This document shows positions 55,569-64,000 of a DNA stretch of 64,000 bases, piece after piece (the stretch's first letter is position 1; each line of letters begins with the position of its first letter). This stretch comes from Sphingobacteriales bacterium (GTDB lineage: Bacteria > Bacteroidota > Bacteroidia > UKL13-3). The notes beneath the pieces were generated by a model. The model was given only the letters and a program-made list of their open reading frames with translations. It did no database searches and had not been told where the DNA came from. The stretch spans positions 124,001-188,000 of the forward strand of contig JAJTFA010000004.1 of the NCBI GenBank assembly GCA_021299635.1. Reading direction: 5' to 3'. The translations under genes were made by a program, and so were the position numbers.

Positions 55569-56208
55569 ACAAATTATTATTGTTGGCGGTGGTGGACACT
55601 GCAAATCGGTTATCGAGGTAATAGAAAGCTCGAAACTTTACCTGATTAAAGGAATTCTGAACAAAGCAGAAGCGGCAGAAAAAGAAGTGTGCGGCTACCC
55701 GGTGATTGGCACAGATCATGAAATTCCTCGCCTGATTGCAGAAGGATATTGTTTTCATATTGCCGTTGGGCATATTAAAAACGGTGAAGCCAGAAAAACT
55801 TTATTCAATCGCATTCAAGATGCTGGTGGTGAAATGCCTGTTATTGTAGCATCAACTGCCACAGTGAGCTCAAGAGCCACACTTGCACAAGGCACCATTA
55901 TCATGCACAGAGCTTTTGTAAATGCCGATGCCCAGATTGGTTTCAACTGTATCATTAATACGGGAGCCGTTATTGAGCATGATGCATATATTGACAACCA
56001 CTGCCACATTTCAACAGGAGCCTATGTAAATGGTGCCTGCAAAATTGGTGAACTTACTTTTATTGGTAGTTCTTCCGTACTGGTGCAGGGTGTTGAGGTA
56101 GCAGCCGGCAATGTAATAGCAGCGGGAACAGTGGTTACCCAATCAACAAAACCAGGTTATTTATATGCTGGTATCCCGGCACAACCTAAAAAGCAAATTG
56201 CCAGGTGA
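55561..56208 (+). CDS. legH: LegH-type N-acetyltransferase (NeuD/PglD family), TTG start
   Basis: 215 aa. N-terminal Rossmann-like IIIVGGGGHCKSVIEV followed by a left-handed beta-helix with hexapeptides (VNADAQIG, NTGAVIEHDAYI, NGACKIG, GSSSVLVQGVEV) and the HDAYIDNHCHIS segment holding the catalytic His. It acetylates the 4-amino group. TTG is the only start that keeps the N-terminal GGGGH motif, and it overlaps the legC stop, so coupling is likely. Confidence 0.85.
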   Translation: MNKQIIIVGGGGHCKSVIEVIESSKLYLIKGILNKAEAAEKEVCGYPVIGTDHEIPRLIAEGYCFHIAVGHIKNGEARKTLFNRIQDAGGEMPVIVASTATVSSRATLAQGTIIMHRAFVNADAQIGFNCIINTGAVIEHDAYIDNHCHISTGAYVNGACKIGELTFIGSSSVLVQGVEVAAGNVIAAGTVVTQSTKPGYLYAGIPAQPKKQIAR

Positions 56209-57227
56209 GTAAAGTAATCATCATTGCAGAAGCAGGAGTAAATCACAATGGCTCCATTGAAACTGCTAAAGAATTAATTGATATAGCTGCAGATTGTGGT
56301 GTCGATATTATAAAATTCCAAACGTTCAAGGCAGAAAACCTCGTAAGTAAAGAAGCACGGCTAGCAGATTATCAGACTGAAAACATGAAGGCATCTGATA
56401 ATGAAACCCAGTTTGAAATGCTGAAAAAGCTTGAACTTAGCGATGAAGACCATATTGTGTTAAAACAATATTGTGCTGATAAAGGCATTGAATTCTGGTC
56501 AACTGCATTTGACGATGATAGCTTAATGCTACTTAAGAAACTGGGTATTTCTAAATGGAAAATCCCTTCAGGAGATATTACAAACCTCCCTTTTCTAAGA
56601 AAAATAGGCTCGTACAATCAAGAGGTAATTCTGTCCTCAGGCATGAGTACACTTGAAGAAATAAAGGATGCCATTCACGCCTTAACCTCAGCAGGCTGTT
56701 TACAAAAAAATATAACCGTATTGCACTGCAATACAGAATATCCAACGCCAATGCATGACGTTAATTTAAATGCCATGCTTCAAATAAAAAACGAGCTGCA
56801 TATAAAAATTGGTTATTCAGACCATACCGAAGGAATTGAAGTTCCGATTGCAGCTGTTGCATTGGGAGCAACCGTTATTGAAAAGCACTTTACACTAAGT
56901 AAAGAAATGGAAGGGCCCGACCACAAAGCATCCCTTGACCCGCATAAATTAAAACAAATGGTGGCAGCCATACGCAACATAGAACTTGCACTAGGTGATG
57001 GCCACAAGATTCCCTCTGCCTCTGAAAGCAAAAACAAAGACATTACACGCAAAAGCATTCACCTCAAACATCCCTTGAAAGCAGGACATATTATTACTGA
57101 AGATGATTTGATAATGAAAAGACCAGGGAGTGGTATTTCTCCCATGTTAATTGATCAAATTATTGGTAAGGCTGCTCTTGAATCCATGCCTGCCGATTAT
57201 CAATTAATGCTCAAAGATATTTCATGA
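56205..57227 (+). CDS. legI: N,N'-diacetyllegionaminate synthase (NeuB family), GTG start
   Basis: 340 aa. NeuB domain with AEAGVNHNG and KFQTFKAENLVS, HCNTEYPTP and GYSDHTEG, then a C-terminal SAF (antifreeze-like) domain (about 283-340, RKSIHLKHPLKAGHIITEDDL). It condenses the hydrolysed 2,4-diacetamido sugar with phosphoenolpyruvate. The motifs fit LegI better than PseI, in keeping with the neighbouring LegG. GTG start in a GTGA overlap with legH. Confidence 0.87.
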   Translation: MSKVIIIAEAGVNHNGSIETAKELIDIAADCGVDIIKFQTFKAENLVSKEARLADYQTENMKASDNETQFEMLKKLELSDEDHIVLKQYCADKGIEFWSTAFDDDSLMLLKKLGISKWKIPSGDITNLPFLRKIGSYNQEVILSSGMSTLEEIKDAIHALTSAGCLQKNITVLHCNTEYPTPMHDVNLNAMLQIKNELHIKIGYSDHTEGIEVPIAAVALGATVIEKHFTLSKEMEGPDHKASLDPHKLKQMVAAIRNIELALGDGHKIPSASESKNKDITRKSIHLKHPLKAGHIITEDDLIMKRPGSGISPMLIDQIIGKAALESMPADYQLMLKDIS

Positions 57228-58324
57228 AAATAGGAATACTTACAAGCTCCAGAGCCGATTACGGCATTTATCTTCCCTTACTAAAGGAATTGAAAAAAGA
57301 TTCTTTTTTTAAAACAGAAGTGATTGCCTTTGGCACACATCTTTCACAAGCGCATGGTTATACACTTAACCAGATTGTAGAAGATGGCTTTCAAGTGCCG
57401 GTAAAAGTGGATACCATGCCTGCAGGCGATACCCCCCAACACATCAGTGAAGCCATGGGAAAAGCCATATCAGCCTTTTCAAAAGTGTGGCAGCAACACC
57501 GGTACGACCTTGTTTTTTGTCTTGGCGACCGGTATGAAATGTTTGCAGCCTGTGCTGCATCAGTTCCTTTTAATGTAAACCTGGCGCATATTCATGGTGG
57601 TGAACAAACGCTGGGTGCCATTGACGAAGCCTTCAGGCATAGTATTACCCACATGGCACACTGGCATTTTACCACCACCGACATTTATAAAAACAGAGTT
57701 GTAGCCCTAAAAGGAAATGGTCAAGGCGTTTATAATGTAGGGGCGCTGAGTATAGATAATCTGAAAGAGCTGCCGCTGCTCAGCATCTCTGAATTTAAAG
57801 AACGTTGGAAGATTGACCTCAGCATTCCGTCCATCCTCATTACCTTTCATCCTGAAACTGTTTCGTTTGAAAAGAATGCACACTATGCAGATGAACTTGT
57901 TACAGCACTTGAAGAAACCAGAGGATACCAATTGGTGATTACCATGCCCAATGCAGATACTATGGGCAATATGATTAGAAAAAAAATAAACACCTTTATT
58001 GCCTCACATCCGCAAGCGATAGGTGTTGAGTCTTTTGGTACTTTGGGTTACCTCAGTTGCATGAAACATTGTGCGTTTATGCTTGGCAATACATCAAGTG
58101 GTTTTGTGGAGGCAGCCTACTTCCCTAAGTATGTCATTAACTTAGGTAACCGACAGGATGGTCGTATTATTAGTCCTAATATCCGCAATTGCCCAATTGG
58201 CACAAATGATATTCTAAATTCAATTGCTCATTTCAAAAACATGAAGCTTCCGGCTACCATCGATATATATGGAGATGGCCATTCAGCCGGCCGTATTGTC
58301 AATATTCTAAAGCAAGGAATATGA
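57224..58324 (+). CDS. legG: LegG-type hydrolysing 2-epimerase (NeuC family)
   Basis: 366 aa GT-B-fold epimerase. Start SSRADYGIYLPLLKEL, the NeuC hallmark, then CLGDRYEMFAAC, IHGGEQTLGAIDEAFRHSITHMAH and GNTSSGFVEA. It releases the nucleotide and inverts C2 to give 2,4-diacetamido-2,4,6-trideoxymannose, the substrate of LegI. ATGA overlap with both neighbours. Confidence 0.9.
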   Translation: MKIGILTSSRADYGIYLPLLKELKKDSFFKTEVIAFGTHLSQAHGYTLNQIVEDGFQVPVKVDTMPAGDTPQHISEAMGKAISAFSKVWQQHRYDLVFCLGDRYEMFAACAASVPFNVNLAHIHGGEQTLGAIDEAFRHSITHMAHWHFTTTDIYKNRVVALKGNGQGVYNVGALSIDNLKELPLLSISEFKERWKIDLSIPSILITFHPETVSFEKNAHYADELVTALEETRGYQLVITMPNADTMGNMIRKKINTFIASHPQAIGVESFGTLGYLSCMKHCAFMLGNTSSGFVEAAYFPKYVINLGNRQDGRIISPNIRNCPIGTNDILNSIAHFKNMKLPATIDIYGDGHSAGRIVNILKQGI

Positions 58325-59373
58325 AAAGTCACGAAAAACACTTTATAAACGAAAAACAATCCATCACCCAAGCACTTGAAAAACTTAATGCCCTGAGTGG
58401 CGATGGCTATATAACCTTGTTTGTGATGAGCGATGATGGCAAGGTAAAAGGTGTATTAACAGATGGAGATATGCGCAGAGGTTTCTTACAAGGTTTAAAC
58501 TTTGAAAACGGCATTACCGAGTTCATGAATAAAGATTTCATTTACCTCAAGCGCAATAAATACAGTGTGAGTGATCTGGACGAATTCAGAAAAAGAGCTA
58601 TCAAGATGATTCCGGTGGTAGACGATGATTTTAATCTGCTTCGCATTGCGGACTTTGTTCAGAAAAAATCACTGCTGCCTATTGACGCGGTACTGATGGC
58701 AGGAGGAAGAGGCGAAAGGTTAAAACCGCTCACGGATGAAATCCCCAAACCAATGTTGATGATTGGTGATAAACCAATTATCGAACATAATATAGACCGC
58801 TTTGTTGAATACGGAGTTCACCATATTTATATATCTGTTAACTACAAGTCTGATAACATTATCAATCATTTTAATGATGGTAAAAGAAAGAATATAGATA
58901 TTAAGTACCTTAAGGAAAATGAACCATTAGGTACCATTGGGGCACTTTCCCTTATGCCCGAATTACAACATGATACGGTTTTAGTAATGAACTCTGATTT
59001 GCTTACCAATATCGACTTAGAAGAATTTTACCGGGATTTTGAAAAGTCTGGTGCGTTAATGTCAATTGCCACTATTCCTTATACCGTGAGCATTCCTTAC
59101 GCAGTGCTTGAACTGGAACAAGACAAAGTAATTTCACTGAGAGAAAAACCTAACTACACCTATTATTCCAATGGCGGTATTTACCTGTTAAAGAAAGAAG
59201 CAACAAAGCTGATACCCGATAACAAGTTTTTTAACGCAACAGACCTGATTGAATTATTGATTAGTATGGGCAAAAAAGTAATCTCCTTCCCATTGCTGGG
59301 CTACTGGCTAGATATTGGCAAACCCGAAGATTTTAAAAAAGCGCAGGAAGATTTTAAACACATAAAATTCTAA
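58321..59373 (+). CDS. CBS-domain nucleotidyltransferase, PtmE-like (glucosamine-1-phosphate guanylyltransferase type)
   Basis: 350 aa. A CBS pair at the N-terminus (about 1-118, VKGVLTDGDMRRGF) and an NTP-transferase domain from about 122 (VLMAGGRGERLKPLTDEIPKPM). In Campylobacter jejuni PtmE has this architecture and makes GDP-glucosamine for the GDP-type legionaminic pathway. Its place between legG and legF here supports the same role, and hence a GDP-linked route. Nucleotide specificity cannot be read from sequence. Confidence 0.85.
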   Translation: MKSHEKHFINEKQSITQALEKLNALSGDGYITLFVMSDDGKVKGVLTDGDMRRGFLQGLNFENGITEFMNKDFIYLKRNKYSVSDLDEFRKRAIKMIPVVDDDFNLLRIADFVQKKSLLPIDAVLMAGGRGERLKPLTDEIPKPMLMIGDKPIIEHNIDRFVEYGVHHIYISVNYKSDNIINHFNDGKRKNIDIKYLKENEPLGTIGALSLMPELQHDTVLVMNSDLLTNIDLEEFYRDFEKSGALMSIATIPYTVSIPYAVLELEQDKVISLREKPNYTYYSNGGIYLLKKEATKLIPDNKFFNATDLIELLISMGKKVISFPLLGYWLDIGKPEDFKKAQEDFKHIKF

Positions 59374-60086
59374 TGAATCTTTTAATAACCTTATGCGCCC
59401 GAGGCGGGTCAAAAGGGATTCCCGGGAAAAATATACGTCCGTTAAATGGCAAACCACTTATTGGCTACTCGATTGAAACTGCACAACGTTTTGGTAAACC
59501 CTTCCAAGCCGATATTGCCCTGTCAACAGACGATAATCAGATAAGAGAAACCGCAGCAGCGTTTGGTATAATAAGTACCTACCAAAGGCCTGAACACCTG
59601 GCTACAGATACAGCAGGCAAAATTGAAACCATTGAAGACCTGGTATTACATGGAGAAAAAACAAGGGGCAAAAAATATGACTATGTACTTGACCTGGATA
59701 TTACTTCACCACTGCGCACAGTGGAAGATTTGCAGGAGGCGTTTAAAATTATCAGTAATGACCCGAAGGCACTGAATTTGTTCTCGGTAAATTATGCTGC
59801 CAGAAATCCATACTTCAACATGGTGGAACAACAACCCAGCGGTTATTACGGACTTATCAAAACAGGAAATTTTGTTACCCGACAATCAGCTCCTCCGGTT
59901 TATGATATCAATGCCTCCTTTTATTTTTACAGGAGAGCATTTTTTGAACAAAGACTGAAGAGCACCATAACGGAACGTTCCCTCATTTACATCATGCCAC
60001 ACCTGTGTTTTGACCTCGATCATCCGGTAGACTTTGAGTTCATGTCGTTCCTGTTTGAAAACAATAAACTCGACTTTACCCTTTGA
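59373..60086 (+). CDS. legF: CMP-legionaminate cytidylyltransferase (NeuA family)
   Basis: 237 aa. N-terminal CARGGSKGIPGKNIRPL, the CMP-sialate synthetase signature, LDITSPLRTVED, and DHPVDFEF near the end. It activates legionaminic acid as the CMP sugar for transfer. The start forms a TAATG junction with the PtmE-like gene. Confidence 0.88.
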   Translation: MNLLITLCARGGSKGIPGKNIRPLNGKPLIGYSIETAQRFGKPFQADIALSTDDNQIRETAAAFGIISTYQRPEHLATDTAGKIETIEDLVLHGEKTRGKKYDYVLDLDITSPLRTVEDLQEAFKIISNDPKALNLFSVNYAARNPYFNMVEQQPSGYYGLIKTGNFVTRQSAPPVYDINASFYFYRRAFFEQRLKSTITERSLIYIMPHLCFDLDHPVDFEFMSFLFENNKLDFTL

Positions 60087-61015
60087 ACATTTTAATAATT
60101 GGTCTAGGCTCTATTGCCCGCAAACACATACAAGCCCTAAAGCTGGTAATTTCCGGTGCACGAATATATGCCCTCAGATCGGCAGAAGCAGGTGATTCGG
60201 TTGAAGGGGTAGAGAATATTTTCAATCTTGAAGATATACCGGGCAAACCGGCATTTGTGATTATCTCCTCACCCACTTACCTGCATCTTGAAAGCATCAG
60301 GAAATGTATGCAACTGGAAATTCCTTTGATGATTGAAAAACCCTTGCTGCACGAGCTTCAGCCTGCACTGGATTTTGAACCGGAGCTGGCTGAGAAAAAT
60401 ATCATTACCTATGTAGCCTGCAACTTGCGGTTTCATCCAGCAATTACTTTTCTAAAGTCATTTATTACCGAACACATACCGAAGATTAATGAAGTAAATG
60501 TGTATTGTGGCTCCTACTTACCAGATTGGAGACCTGGTAAAGACTTTAGAACGCTTTACAGTGCAAATCCGGAAATGGGTGGTGGCGTGCATATTGATTT
60601 AATTCACGAAATAGATTATGTCTACTGGCTCTGGGGAAAACCACACAAAACAATCGGTATTGAGCGCAATAAATCAACCCTTCAGATAAAAGCTACTGAC
60701 TTTGCGGCATATCACCTGCTTTACGAGCAGTTTACTGCAAATATTACCCTTAATTATTACCGCAGAGACACGAAGAGGACTATTGAAATTGTTTTCGATA
60801 ACGAAACGTGGAAAGCAGACCTGATAAAATGTGAAATTATATCGAATACCGGACAAGTGATTTTTAGCAATCCACAATACAGGATGATTGATACCTATAT
60901 TGATCAGATAAAATATTTTATTCAGTGCATTGATGGAAATAGGAAACCAATGAATTCCTACCACGAAGCACTTGAAGTACTAACCATTGCACTACAATAT
61001 GGCAAAACTCAATAA
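60083..61015 (+). CDS. Gfo/Idh/MocA-family oxidoreductase (PtmF-position), TTG start
   Basis: 310 aa. NAD-binding IIGLGSIARKH at the start, SSPTYLHLESIRKCM and EKPLLHEL of the Gfo/Idh/MocA family, and a C-terminal beta-sheet domain with HIDLIHEIDYVYWLWG. It lies where C. jejuni has ptmF among legionaminic genes, a gene inferred to help supply the precursor; I do not assign the reaction. Its TTG overlaps the legF stop by 4 nt, and no in-frame ATG keeps the Rossmann motif. Confidence 0.75.
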   Translation: MNILIIGLGSIARKHIQALKLVISGARIYALRSAEAGDSVEGVENIFNLEDIPGKPAFVIISSPTYLHLESIRKCMQLEIPLMIEKPLLHELQPALDFEPELAEKNIITYVACNLRFHPAITFLKSFITEHIPKINEVNVYCGSYLPDWRPGKDFRTLYSANPEMGGGVHIDLIHEIDYVYWLWGKPHKTIGIERNKSTLQIKATDFAAYHLLYEQFTANITLNYYRRDTKRTIEIVFDNETWKADLIKCEIISNTGQVIFSNPQYRMIDTYIDQIKYFIQCIDGNRKPMNSYHEALEVLTIALQYGKTQ

Positions 61016-61739
61016 TAAAGTTATTATCGTAACAGGCGGCAGTGGTCTTATTGGAAGACACATCGTGAGTAAAATTACCGAAGAAGGGGGACTATGCATT
61101 AATGCAGAAATTGAGGCCGAGACCAACCTGGAGAAAGGAACAATCCAGTGTGATATAACCAAAGCCGGTTCAATTGAACAAACCATTGAAATGGTTTTGA
61201 AAAAATACGGATGTATTGACGGACTGGTAAACAATGCATATCCACGGACCAATGACTGGGGTACCCGCTTTGAAGACATACAGGCAGAATCGTGGAAACA
61301 AAATATAGACATGCAAATGAATTCTGTGTTTATGGTTTGCCAGAAAATATTGCCCATAATGCAACAAAAAAAACAAGGCTCCATCGTAAATATTTCATCT
61401 ATTTACGGTACGGTAGGGCCCGACTTTGGAGTGTATGAAGGAACCCCTATGACCATGCCAGCCGCCTATGCGGCCATAAAAGGGGGCTTAGTAAATTTCA
61501 CACGCTATCTCGCATCTTATTATGGAAAAGATAATATCCGTATAAACTGTGTTTCGCCAGGTGGTATTTTTGATAACCAGATGGAACTTTTTGTAAAACA
61601 ATACGAAGCTAAAGTTCCCATGCGCAGAATGGGCAAACCACAAGACATTGCTCCTGCTGTTGCCTTTTTACTCTCAGACGAAGCCTCATACATTACCGGC
61701 CACAACCTAATGGTGGATGGAGGTTGGACAGCTATTTAA
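60999..61739 (+). CDS. Short-chain dehydrogenase (PtmA-like)
   Basis: 246 aa from the ATG at 60999 (the TTG at 60987 is a weaker start). TGGSGLIGRHI cofactor site, NNAYPRTNDWG, Ser in NISSIYGTVGPD and the YAAIKGGLVNFTRYLA catalytic helix, ending in the GHNLMVDGGW typical of SDRs. The NNAYPRT motif matches PtmA-type proteins of legionaminic loci. Reaction unknown. It overlaps the preceding gene by 17 nt and ends the legionaminic run. Confidence 0.8.
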   Translation: MAKLNNKVIIVTGGSGLIGRHIVSKITEEGGLCINAEIEAETNLEKGTIQCDITKAGSIEQTIEMVLKKYGCIDGLVNNAYPRTNDWGTRFEDIQAESWKQNIDMQMNSVFMVCQKILPIMQQKKQGSIVNISSIYGTVGPDFGVYEGTPMTMPAAYAAIKGGLVNFTRYLASYYGKDNIRINCVSPGGIFDNQMELFVKQYEAKVPMRRMGKPQDIAPAVAFLLSDEASYITGHNLMVDGGWTAI

Positions 61740-61751
61740 TGTATAAGTATT

Positions 61752-63551
61752 TTGGTAGTTAATTATTTAAGAAAACTCATCTCTATCCTATCTAAAAGAG
61801 AAAAGAAACAACTCATCATTGTTTTACTGATGATGATTTTGGGTGCATTTGCTGAGATAGTTAGCATTGGTGTTTTACCTGCCTTTATTGCCGCAGTTAC
61901 CAAACCCGATGTTTTAAACAACTTTCCGGTTATTCAAGAAATATTAAAGAAAGTAGGCGTCACTAACTCAGAAAAACTGTTGCTGTATGGCTCCGTTTTT
62001 ATGATTGTTATTTTCCTGCTCAAAAACGGCTACCTCACTTTTCTCACCTACTACAAATCAAAAGTGGTTTACGATATCCAGTTGCGCATGAGTCACGACC
62101 TTTTTAGTGCTTACCTCAAGGCTCCATATACCTTCCACCTTAACCGCAATTCTTCAGAACTTCTTGGTAACGTGTACGACTGTGTGAAAATTATCGTAGC
62201 AGGCGTAATCATGCCGTTTATCACTATTGTAATGGAAGTCTTGCTGCTTATATCCATTATCGTCCTACTCTTTTCAGTTGAACCCATCATTACACTTATT
62301 ACAGTTGCCGTATTTGGGCTATCGGGTTATATATACCTGAAAAGCACCAAAAAAAGCTCGGTTAATTTTGGCAAAGAACTTCAGAAATTACGCGATGTGG
62401 TGTACAAAGTGGTTACCGAAGGATTGGTAGGATTAAAAGATGCCCGTGTGCTGAACAGGGAAGATTTTTTTATACAAAACTTTTACACCAGTTCCAAAAA
62501 AAATGCCAATGGCCTGATGCATCAATCATTTCTTAATGGTCTTACTAAACCCATTCTTGAAACAATTGCCATGATTGTGATGCTATCTATTACCGTTGCG
62601 CTTGTTCTCAGAAGTAACGACCTCTCAGGCATTCTGCCCGCTCTGGCTTTATTTGGCTTTGCATCCATAAGGCTTATGCCTTCTATCAGCCAGATTCTAG
62701 GCTGTTTTTCAAGCCTCCGGTTTAGTTCCCCGGCTATTAACCCGGTATGGAAAGATTTGCATTACCTGAAAGCACAAAAAGAAATACAATACAAAAACCA
62801 TAACCAGGCAGCAAACATTACCCTCAACAAGCAGATTGAATTCAACAAAGTCATCTACCACTACCCTGAATCACCAGAACCATCCCTGATAAATGTCAAC
62901 CTCTCCATTCCATCAGGAAAATCAATCGCGTTTGTGGGATCATCCGGTGCAGGTAAAACTACCATGGTTGACTTGATTCTTGGCCTGCTGAATCCTTCCG
63001 ATGGAAGAATAACCGCAGACGGGATTGATATCCATACCAATATTCAAACCTGGCAAAAACAAATTGGCTATATCCCCCAGCATATTTTTCTGGCCGATAA
63101 TAGCATTAGAAACAACATTGCTTTTGGCATGCCTGATCATGAAATTGATAACGATAAGGTTTGGCAGGCACTGAAACTTGCCCATTTGGATACGTTAGTG
63201 CATGAATTACCCGAAGGTCTTGAAACCCAAATAGGCGAAAGAGGCGTACGATTCTCCGGAGGTCAAAGACAACGCATTGGAATTGCCCGCGCTTTATATC
63301 ACGACCCGAAAATATTAGTCATGGACGAAGCTACTTCTGCACTAGATAATATCACAGAAAGAAGTATTGTACAAGAAATTGAAGCCCTCAAAGGCAACCG
63401 CACCATTATTGTAATTGCACATCGATTAACTACGGTAATGAACTGCGATACTATCTATTTCATGGATAAAGGACTAATAGTTGATAGCGGCAGCTATCAG
63501 GAATTGATAAATAAAAACGAGTCATTCAGAAAAATGGCTTTGGTTGATTAA
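61752..63551 (+). CDS. ABC exporter, possible oligosaccharide or lipid-linked flippase
   Basis: 599 aa, TTG start (no upstream ATG in frame; the next ATG is inside the first helix). Six transmembrane helices (LLMMILGAFAEIV, ... PALALFGFASIRLMPS) precede a nucleotide-binding domain with Walker A GSSGAGKT (Lys402), signature RFSGGQRQRIG, and DEATSALD followed by the H-loop. It is one polypeptide with both domains, like PglK and MsbA. PglK flips lipid-linked glycan in Campylobacter, and its position in this locus suggests a similar task; by sequence alone the substrate is open. Confidence 0.8.
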   Translation: MVVNYLRKLISILSKREKKQLIIVLLMMILGAFAEIVSIGVLPAFIAAVTKPDVLNNFPVIQEILKKVGVTNSEKLLLYGSVFMIVIFLLKNGYLTFLTYYKSKVVYDIQLRMSHDLFSAYLKAPYTFHLNRNSSELLGNVYDCVKIIVAGVIMPFITIVMEVLLLISIIVLLFSVEPIITLITVAVFGLSGYIYLKSTKKSSVNFGKELQKLRDVVYKVVTEGLVGLKDARVLNREDFFIQNFYTSSKKNANGLMHQSFLNGLTKPILETIAMIVMLSITVALVLRSNDLSGILPALALFGFASIRLMPSISQILGCFSSLRFSSPAINPVWKDLHYLKAQKEIQYKNHNQAANITLNKQIEFNKVIYHYPESPEPSLINVNLSIPSGKSIAFVGSSGAGKTTMVDLILGLLNPSDGRITADGIDIHTNIQTWQKQIGYIPQHIFLADNSIRNNIAFGMPDHEIDNDKVWQALKLAHLDTLVHELPEGLETQIGERGVRFSGGQRQRIGIARALYHDPKILVMDEATSALDNITERSIVQEIEALKGNRTIIVIAHRLTTVMNCDTIYFMDKGLIVDSGSYQELINKNESFRKMALVD

Positions 63552-63562
63552 ACCCTCAACAT

Positions 63563-64000
63563 ATGGCTTTAGATTTAAACAATAAAAACATTCTCATTAC
63601 CGGTGGAACAGGTTCGCTGGGCAAAGAACTCACGAAAACCATTCTGAACAGATGGCCCGGAGTAAAACGTTTGATTATCTATTCACGCGATGAACAGAAA
63701 CAATTTCAGATGGCACAAGAGTATCCAGATCATAAATATAAATGTATTCGTTATTTTATTGGCGATGTGCGCGATCTGGAAAGACTGAAAAGAGCCTTCA
63801 CTCAAGTGGATTACGTTATTCATGCAGCAGCCATGAAACATGTGCATATTGCCGAATACAACCCGGATGAATGTGTAAAGACCAATGTGGGCGGGGCTGA
63901 AAACGTGATCAAAGCGGCTCTTGAAAGCTCTGTTACCAAGGTGGTGGCTTTATCTACCGACAAAGCTTGCGCTCCTGTTAACCTGTATGGAGCTACCAAA
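63563..64000 (+). CDS. pseB: UDP-N-acetylglucosamine 4,6-dehydratase (inverting), 3'-truncated
   Basis: The first 146 codons run to the right edge. TGGTGSLGKEL cofactor motif, YSRDEQKQFQM, HAAAMKHVHIAEYNPDE, and the active-site STDKACAPVNLYGATK diagnose PseB, first enzyme of pseudaminic acid synthesis. It starts 11 bp after the ABC gene. The remainder of a pse gene set is expected just beyond the window. Confidence 0.9.
   Translation, partial: MALDLNNKNILITGGTGSLGKELTKTILNRWPGVKRLIIYSRDEQKQFQMAQEYPDHKYKCIRYFIGDVRDLERLKRAFTQVDYVIHAAAMKHVHIAEYNPDECVKTNVGGAENVIKAALESSVTKVVALSTDKACAPVNLYGATK

Overview
The window comes from a Bacteroidota (Bacteroidetes) chromosome, most likely an environmental member of the Chitinophagales/Sphingobacteriales side. 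The grounds are: five proteins whose features fit type IX secretion (C-terminal sorting domains with PNP motifs followed by a GLYxxxx-type end), a TonB-dependent receptor with a carboxypeptidase-regulatory-like N-terminal domain, Omp28-type lipoproteins, UpxY-type antitermination, ornithine aminotransferase, and several promoters of the Bacteroidetes type (TTG, about 19 bp, TAnnTTTG). The assignment below phylum level is inference.

Region 1 (1-8500) is surface biology: the 3' part of a large secreted subtilisin-like protease, two thioredoxin-fold Omp28-like lipoproteins and a TonB-dependent receptor. Region 2 (8666-37300) is mostly housekeeping: sucB, lpdA and pdhC as scattered single genes of the 2-oxoacid dehydrogenase complexes, rocD with an aldehyde dehydrogenase, pterin dehydratase, a polyprenyl synthase, thyA, rho, trxA, dnaE, a di-haem peroxidase and a GlcD-like flavoprotein. 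Mixed in are a tandem-AAA+ protein, two tRNA genes (Ser-GCT, Pro-TGG), an unusual non-coding stretch of three tandem 98-99 bp repeats (9893-10426), and further secreted proteins. Region 3 (37300-43130) is a peptide-utilisation block: a DPP IV-type S9 peptidase followed by two POT-family peptide transporters. A small element carrying a GxxExxY gene and bounded by inverted repeats sits between this block and the GlcD-like gene; its right repeat encodes part of the peptidase signal peptide.

Region 4 (43179 to the right edge) is an exopolysaccharide/capsule or glycan locus. It opens with Wza-like and Wzc-like export genes. Next come genes for UDP-N-acetyl-galactosaminuronate (tviB/tviC type) and dTDP-3-acetamido-sugars (fdtA, fdtC, fdtB type), a GT2 glycosyltransferase and a UpxY/NusG-like antiterminator. 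After a 174 bp gap with a hairpin there is a four-helix-bundle protein and a winged-helix/degenerate nucleotidyltransferase protein. Then a tightly overlapped run encodes a GDP-type legionaminic acid pathway (legB, legC, legH, legI, legG, a PtmE-like CBS-guanylyltransferase, legF, and PtmF- and PtmA-like oxidoreductases). An ABC exporter (possible flippase) follows, and the window ends inside pseB, the first gene of pseudaminic acid synthesis. The locus therefore appears able to supply two different nonulosonic acids.

The observations I consider most worth a second look are the GxxExxY element whose terminal repeat has become signal-peptide code, the tandem terminator-like repeats beside the tRNA genes, predicted leaderless promoters with an identical spacing to the start codon, the internal position of upxY, and the tandem-AAA+ gene pair of unknown role.
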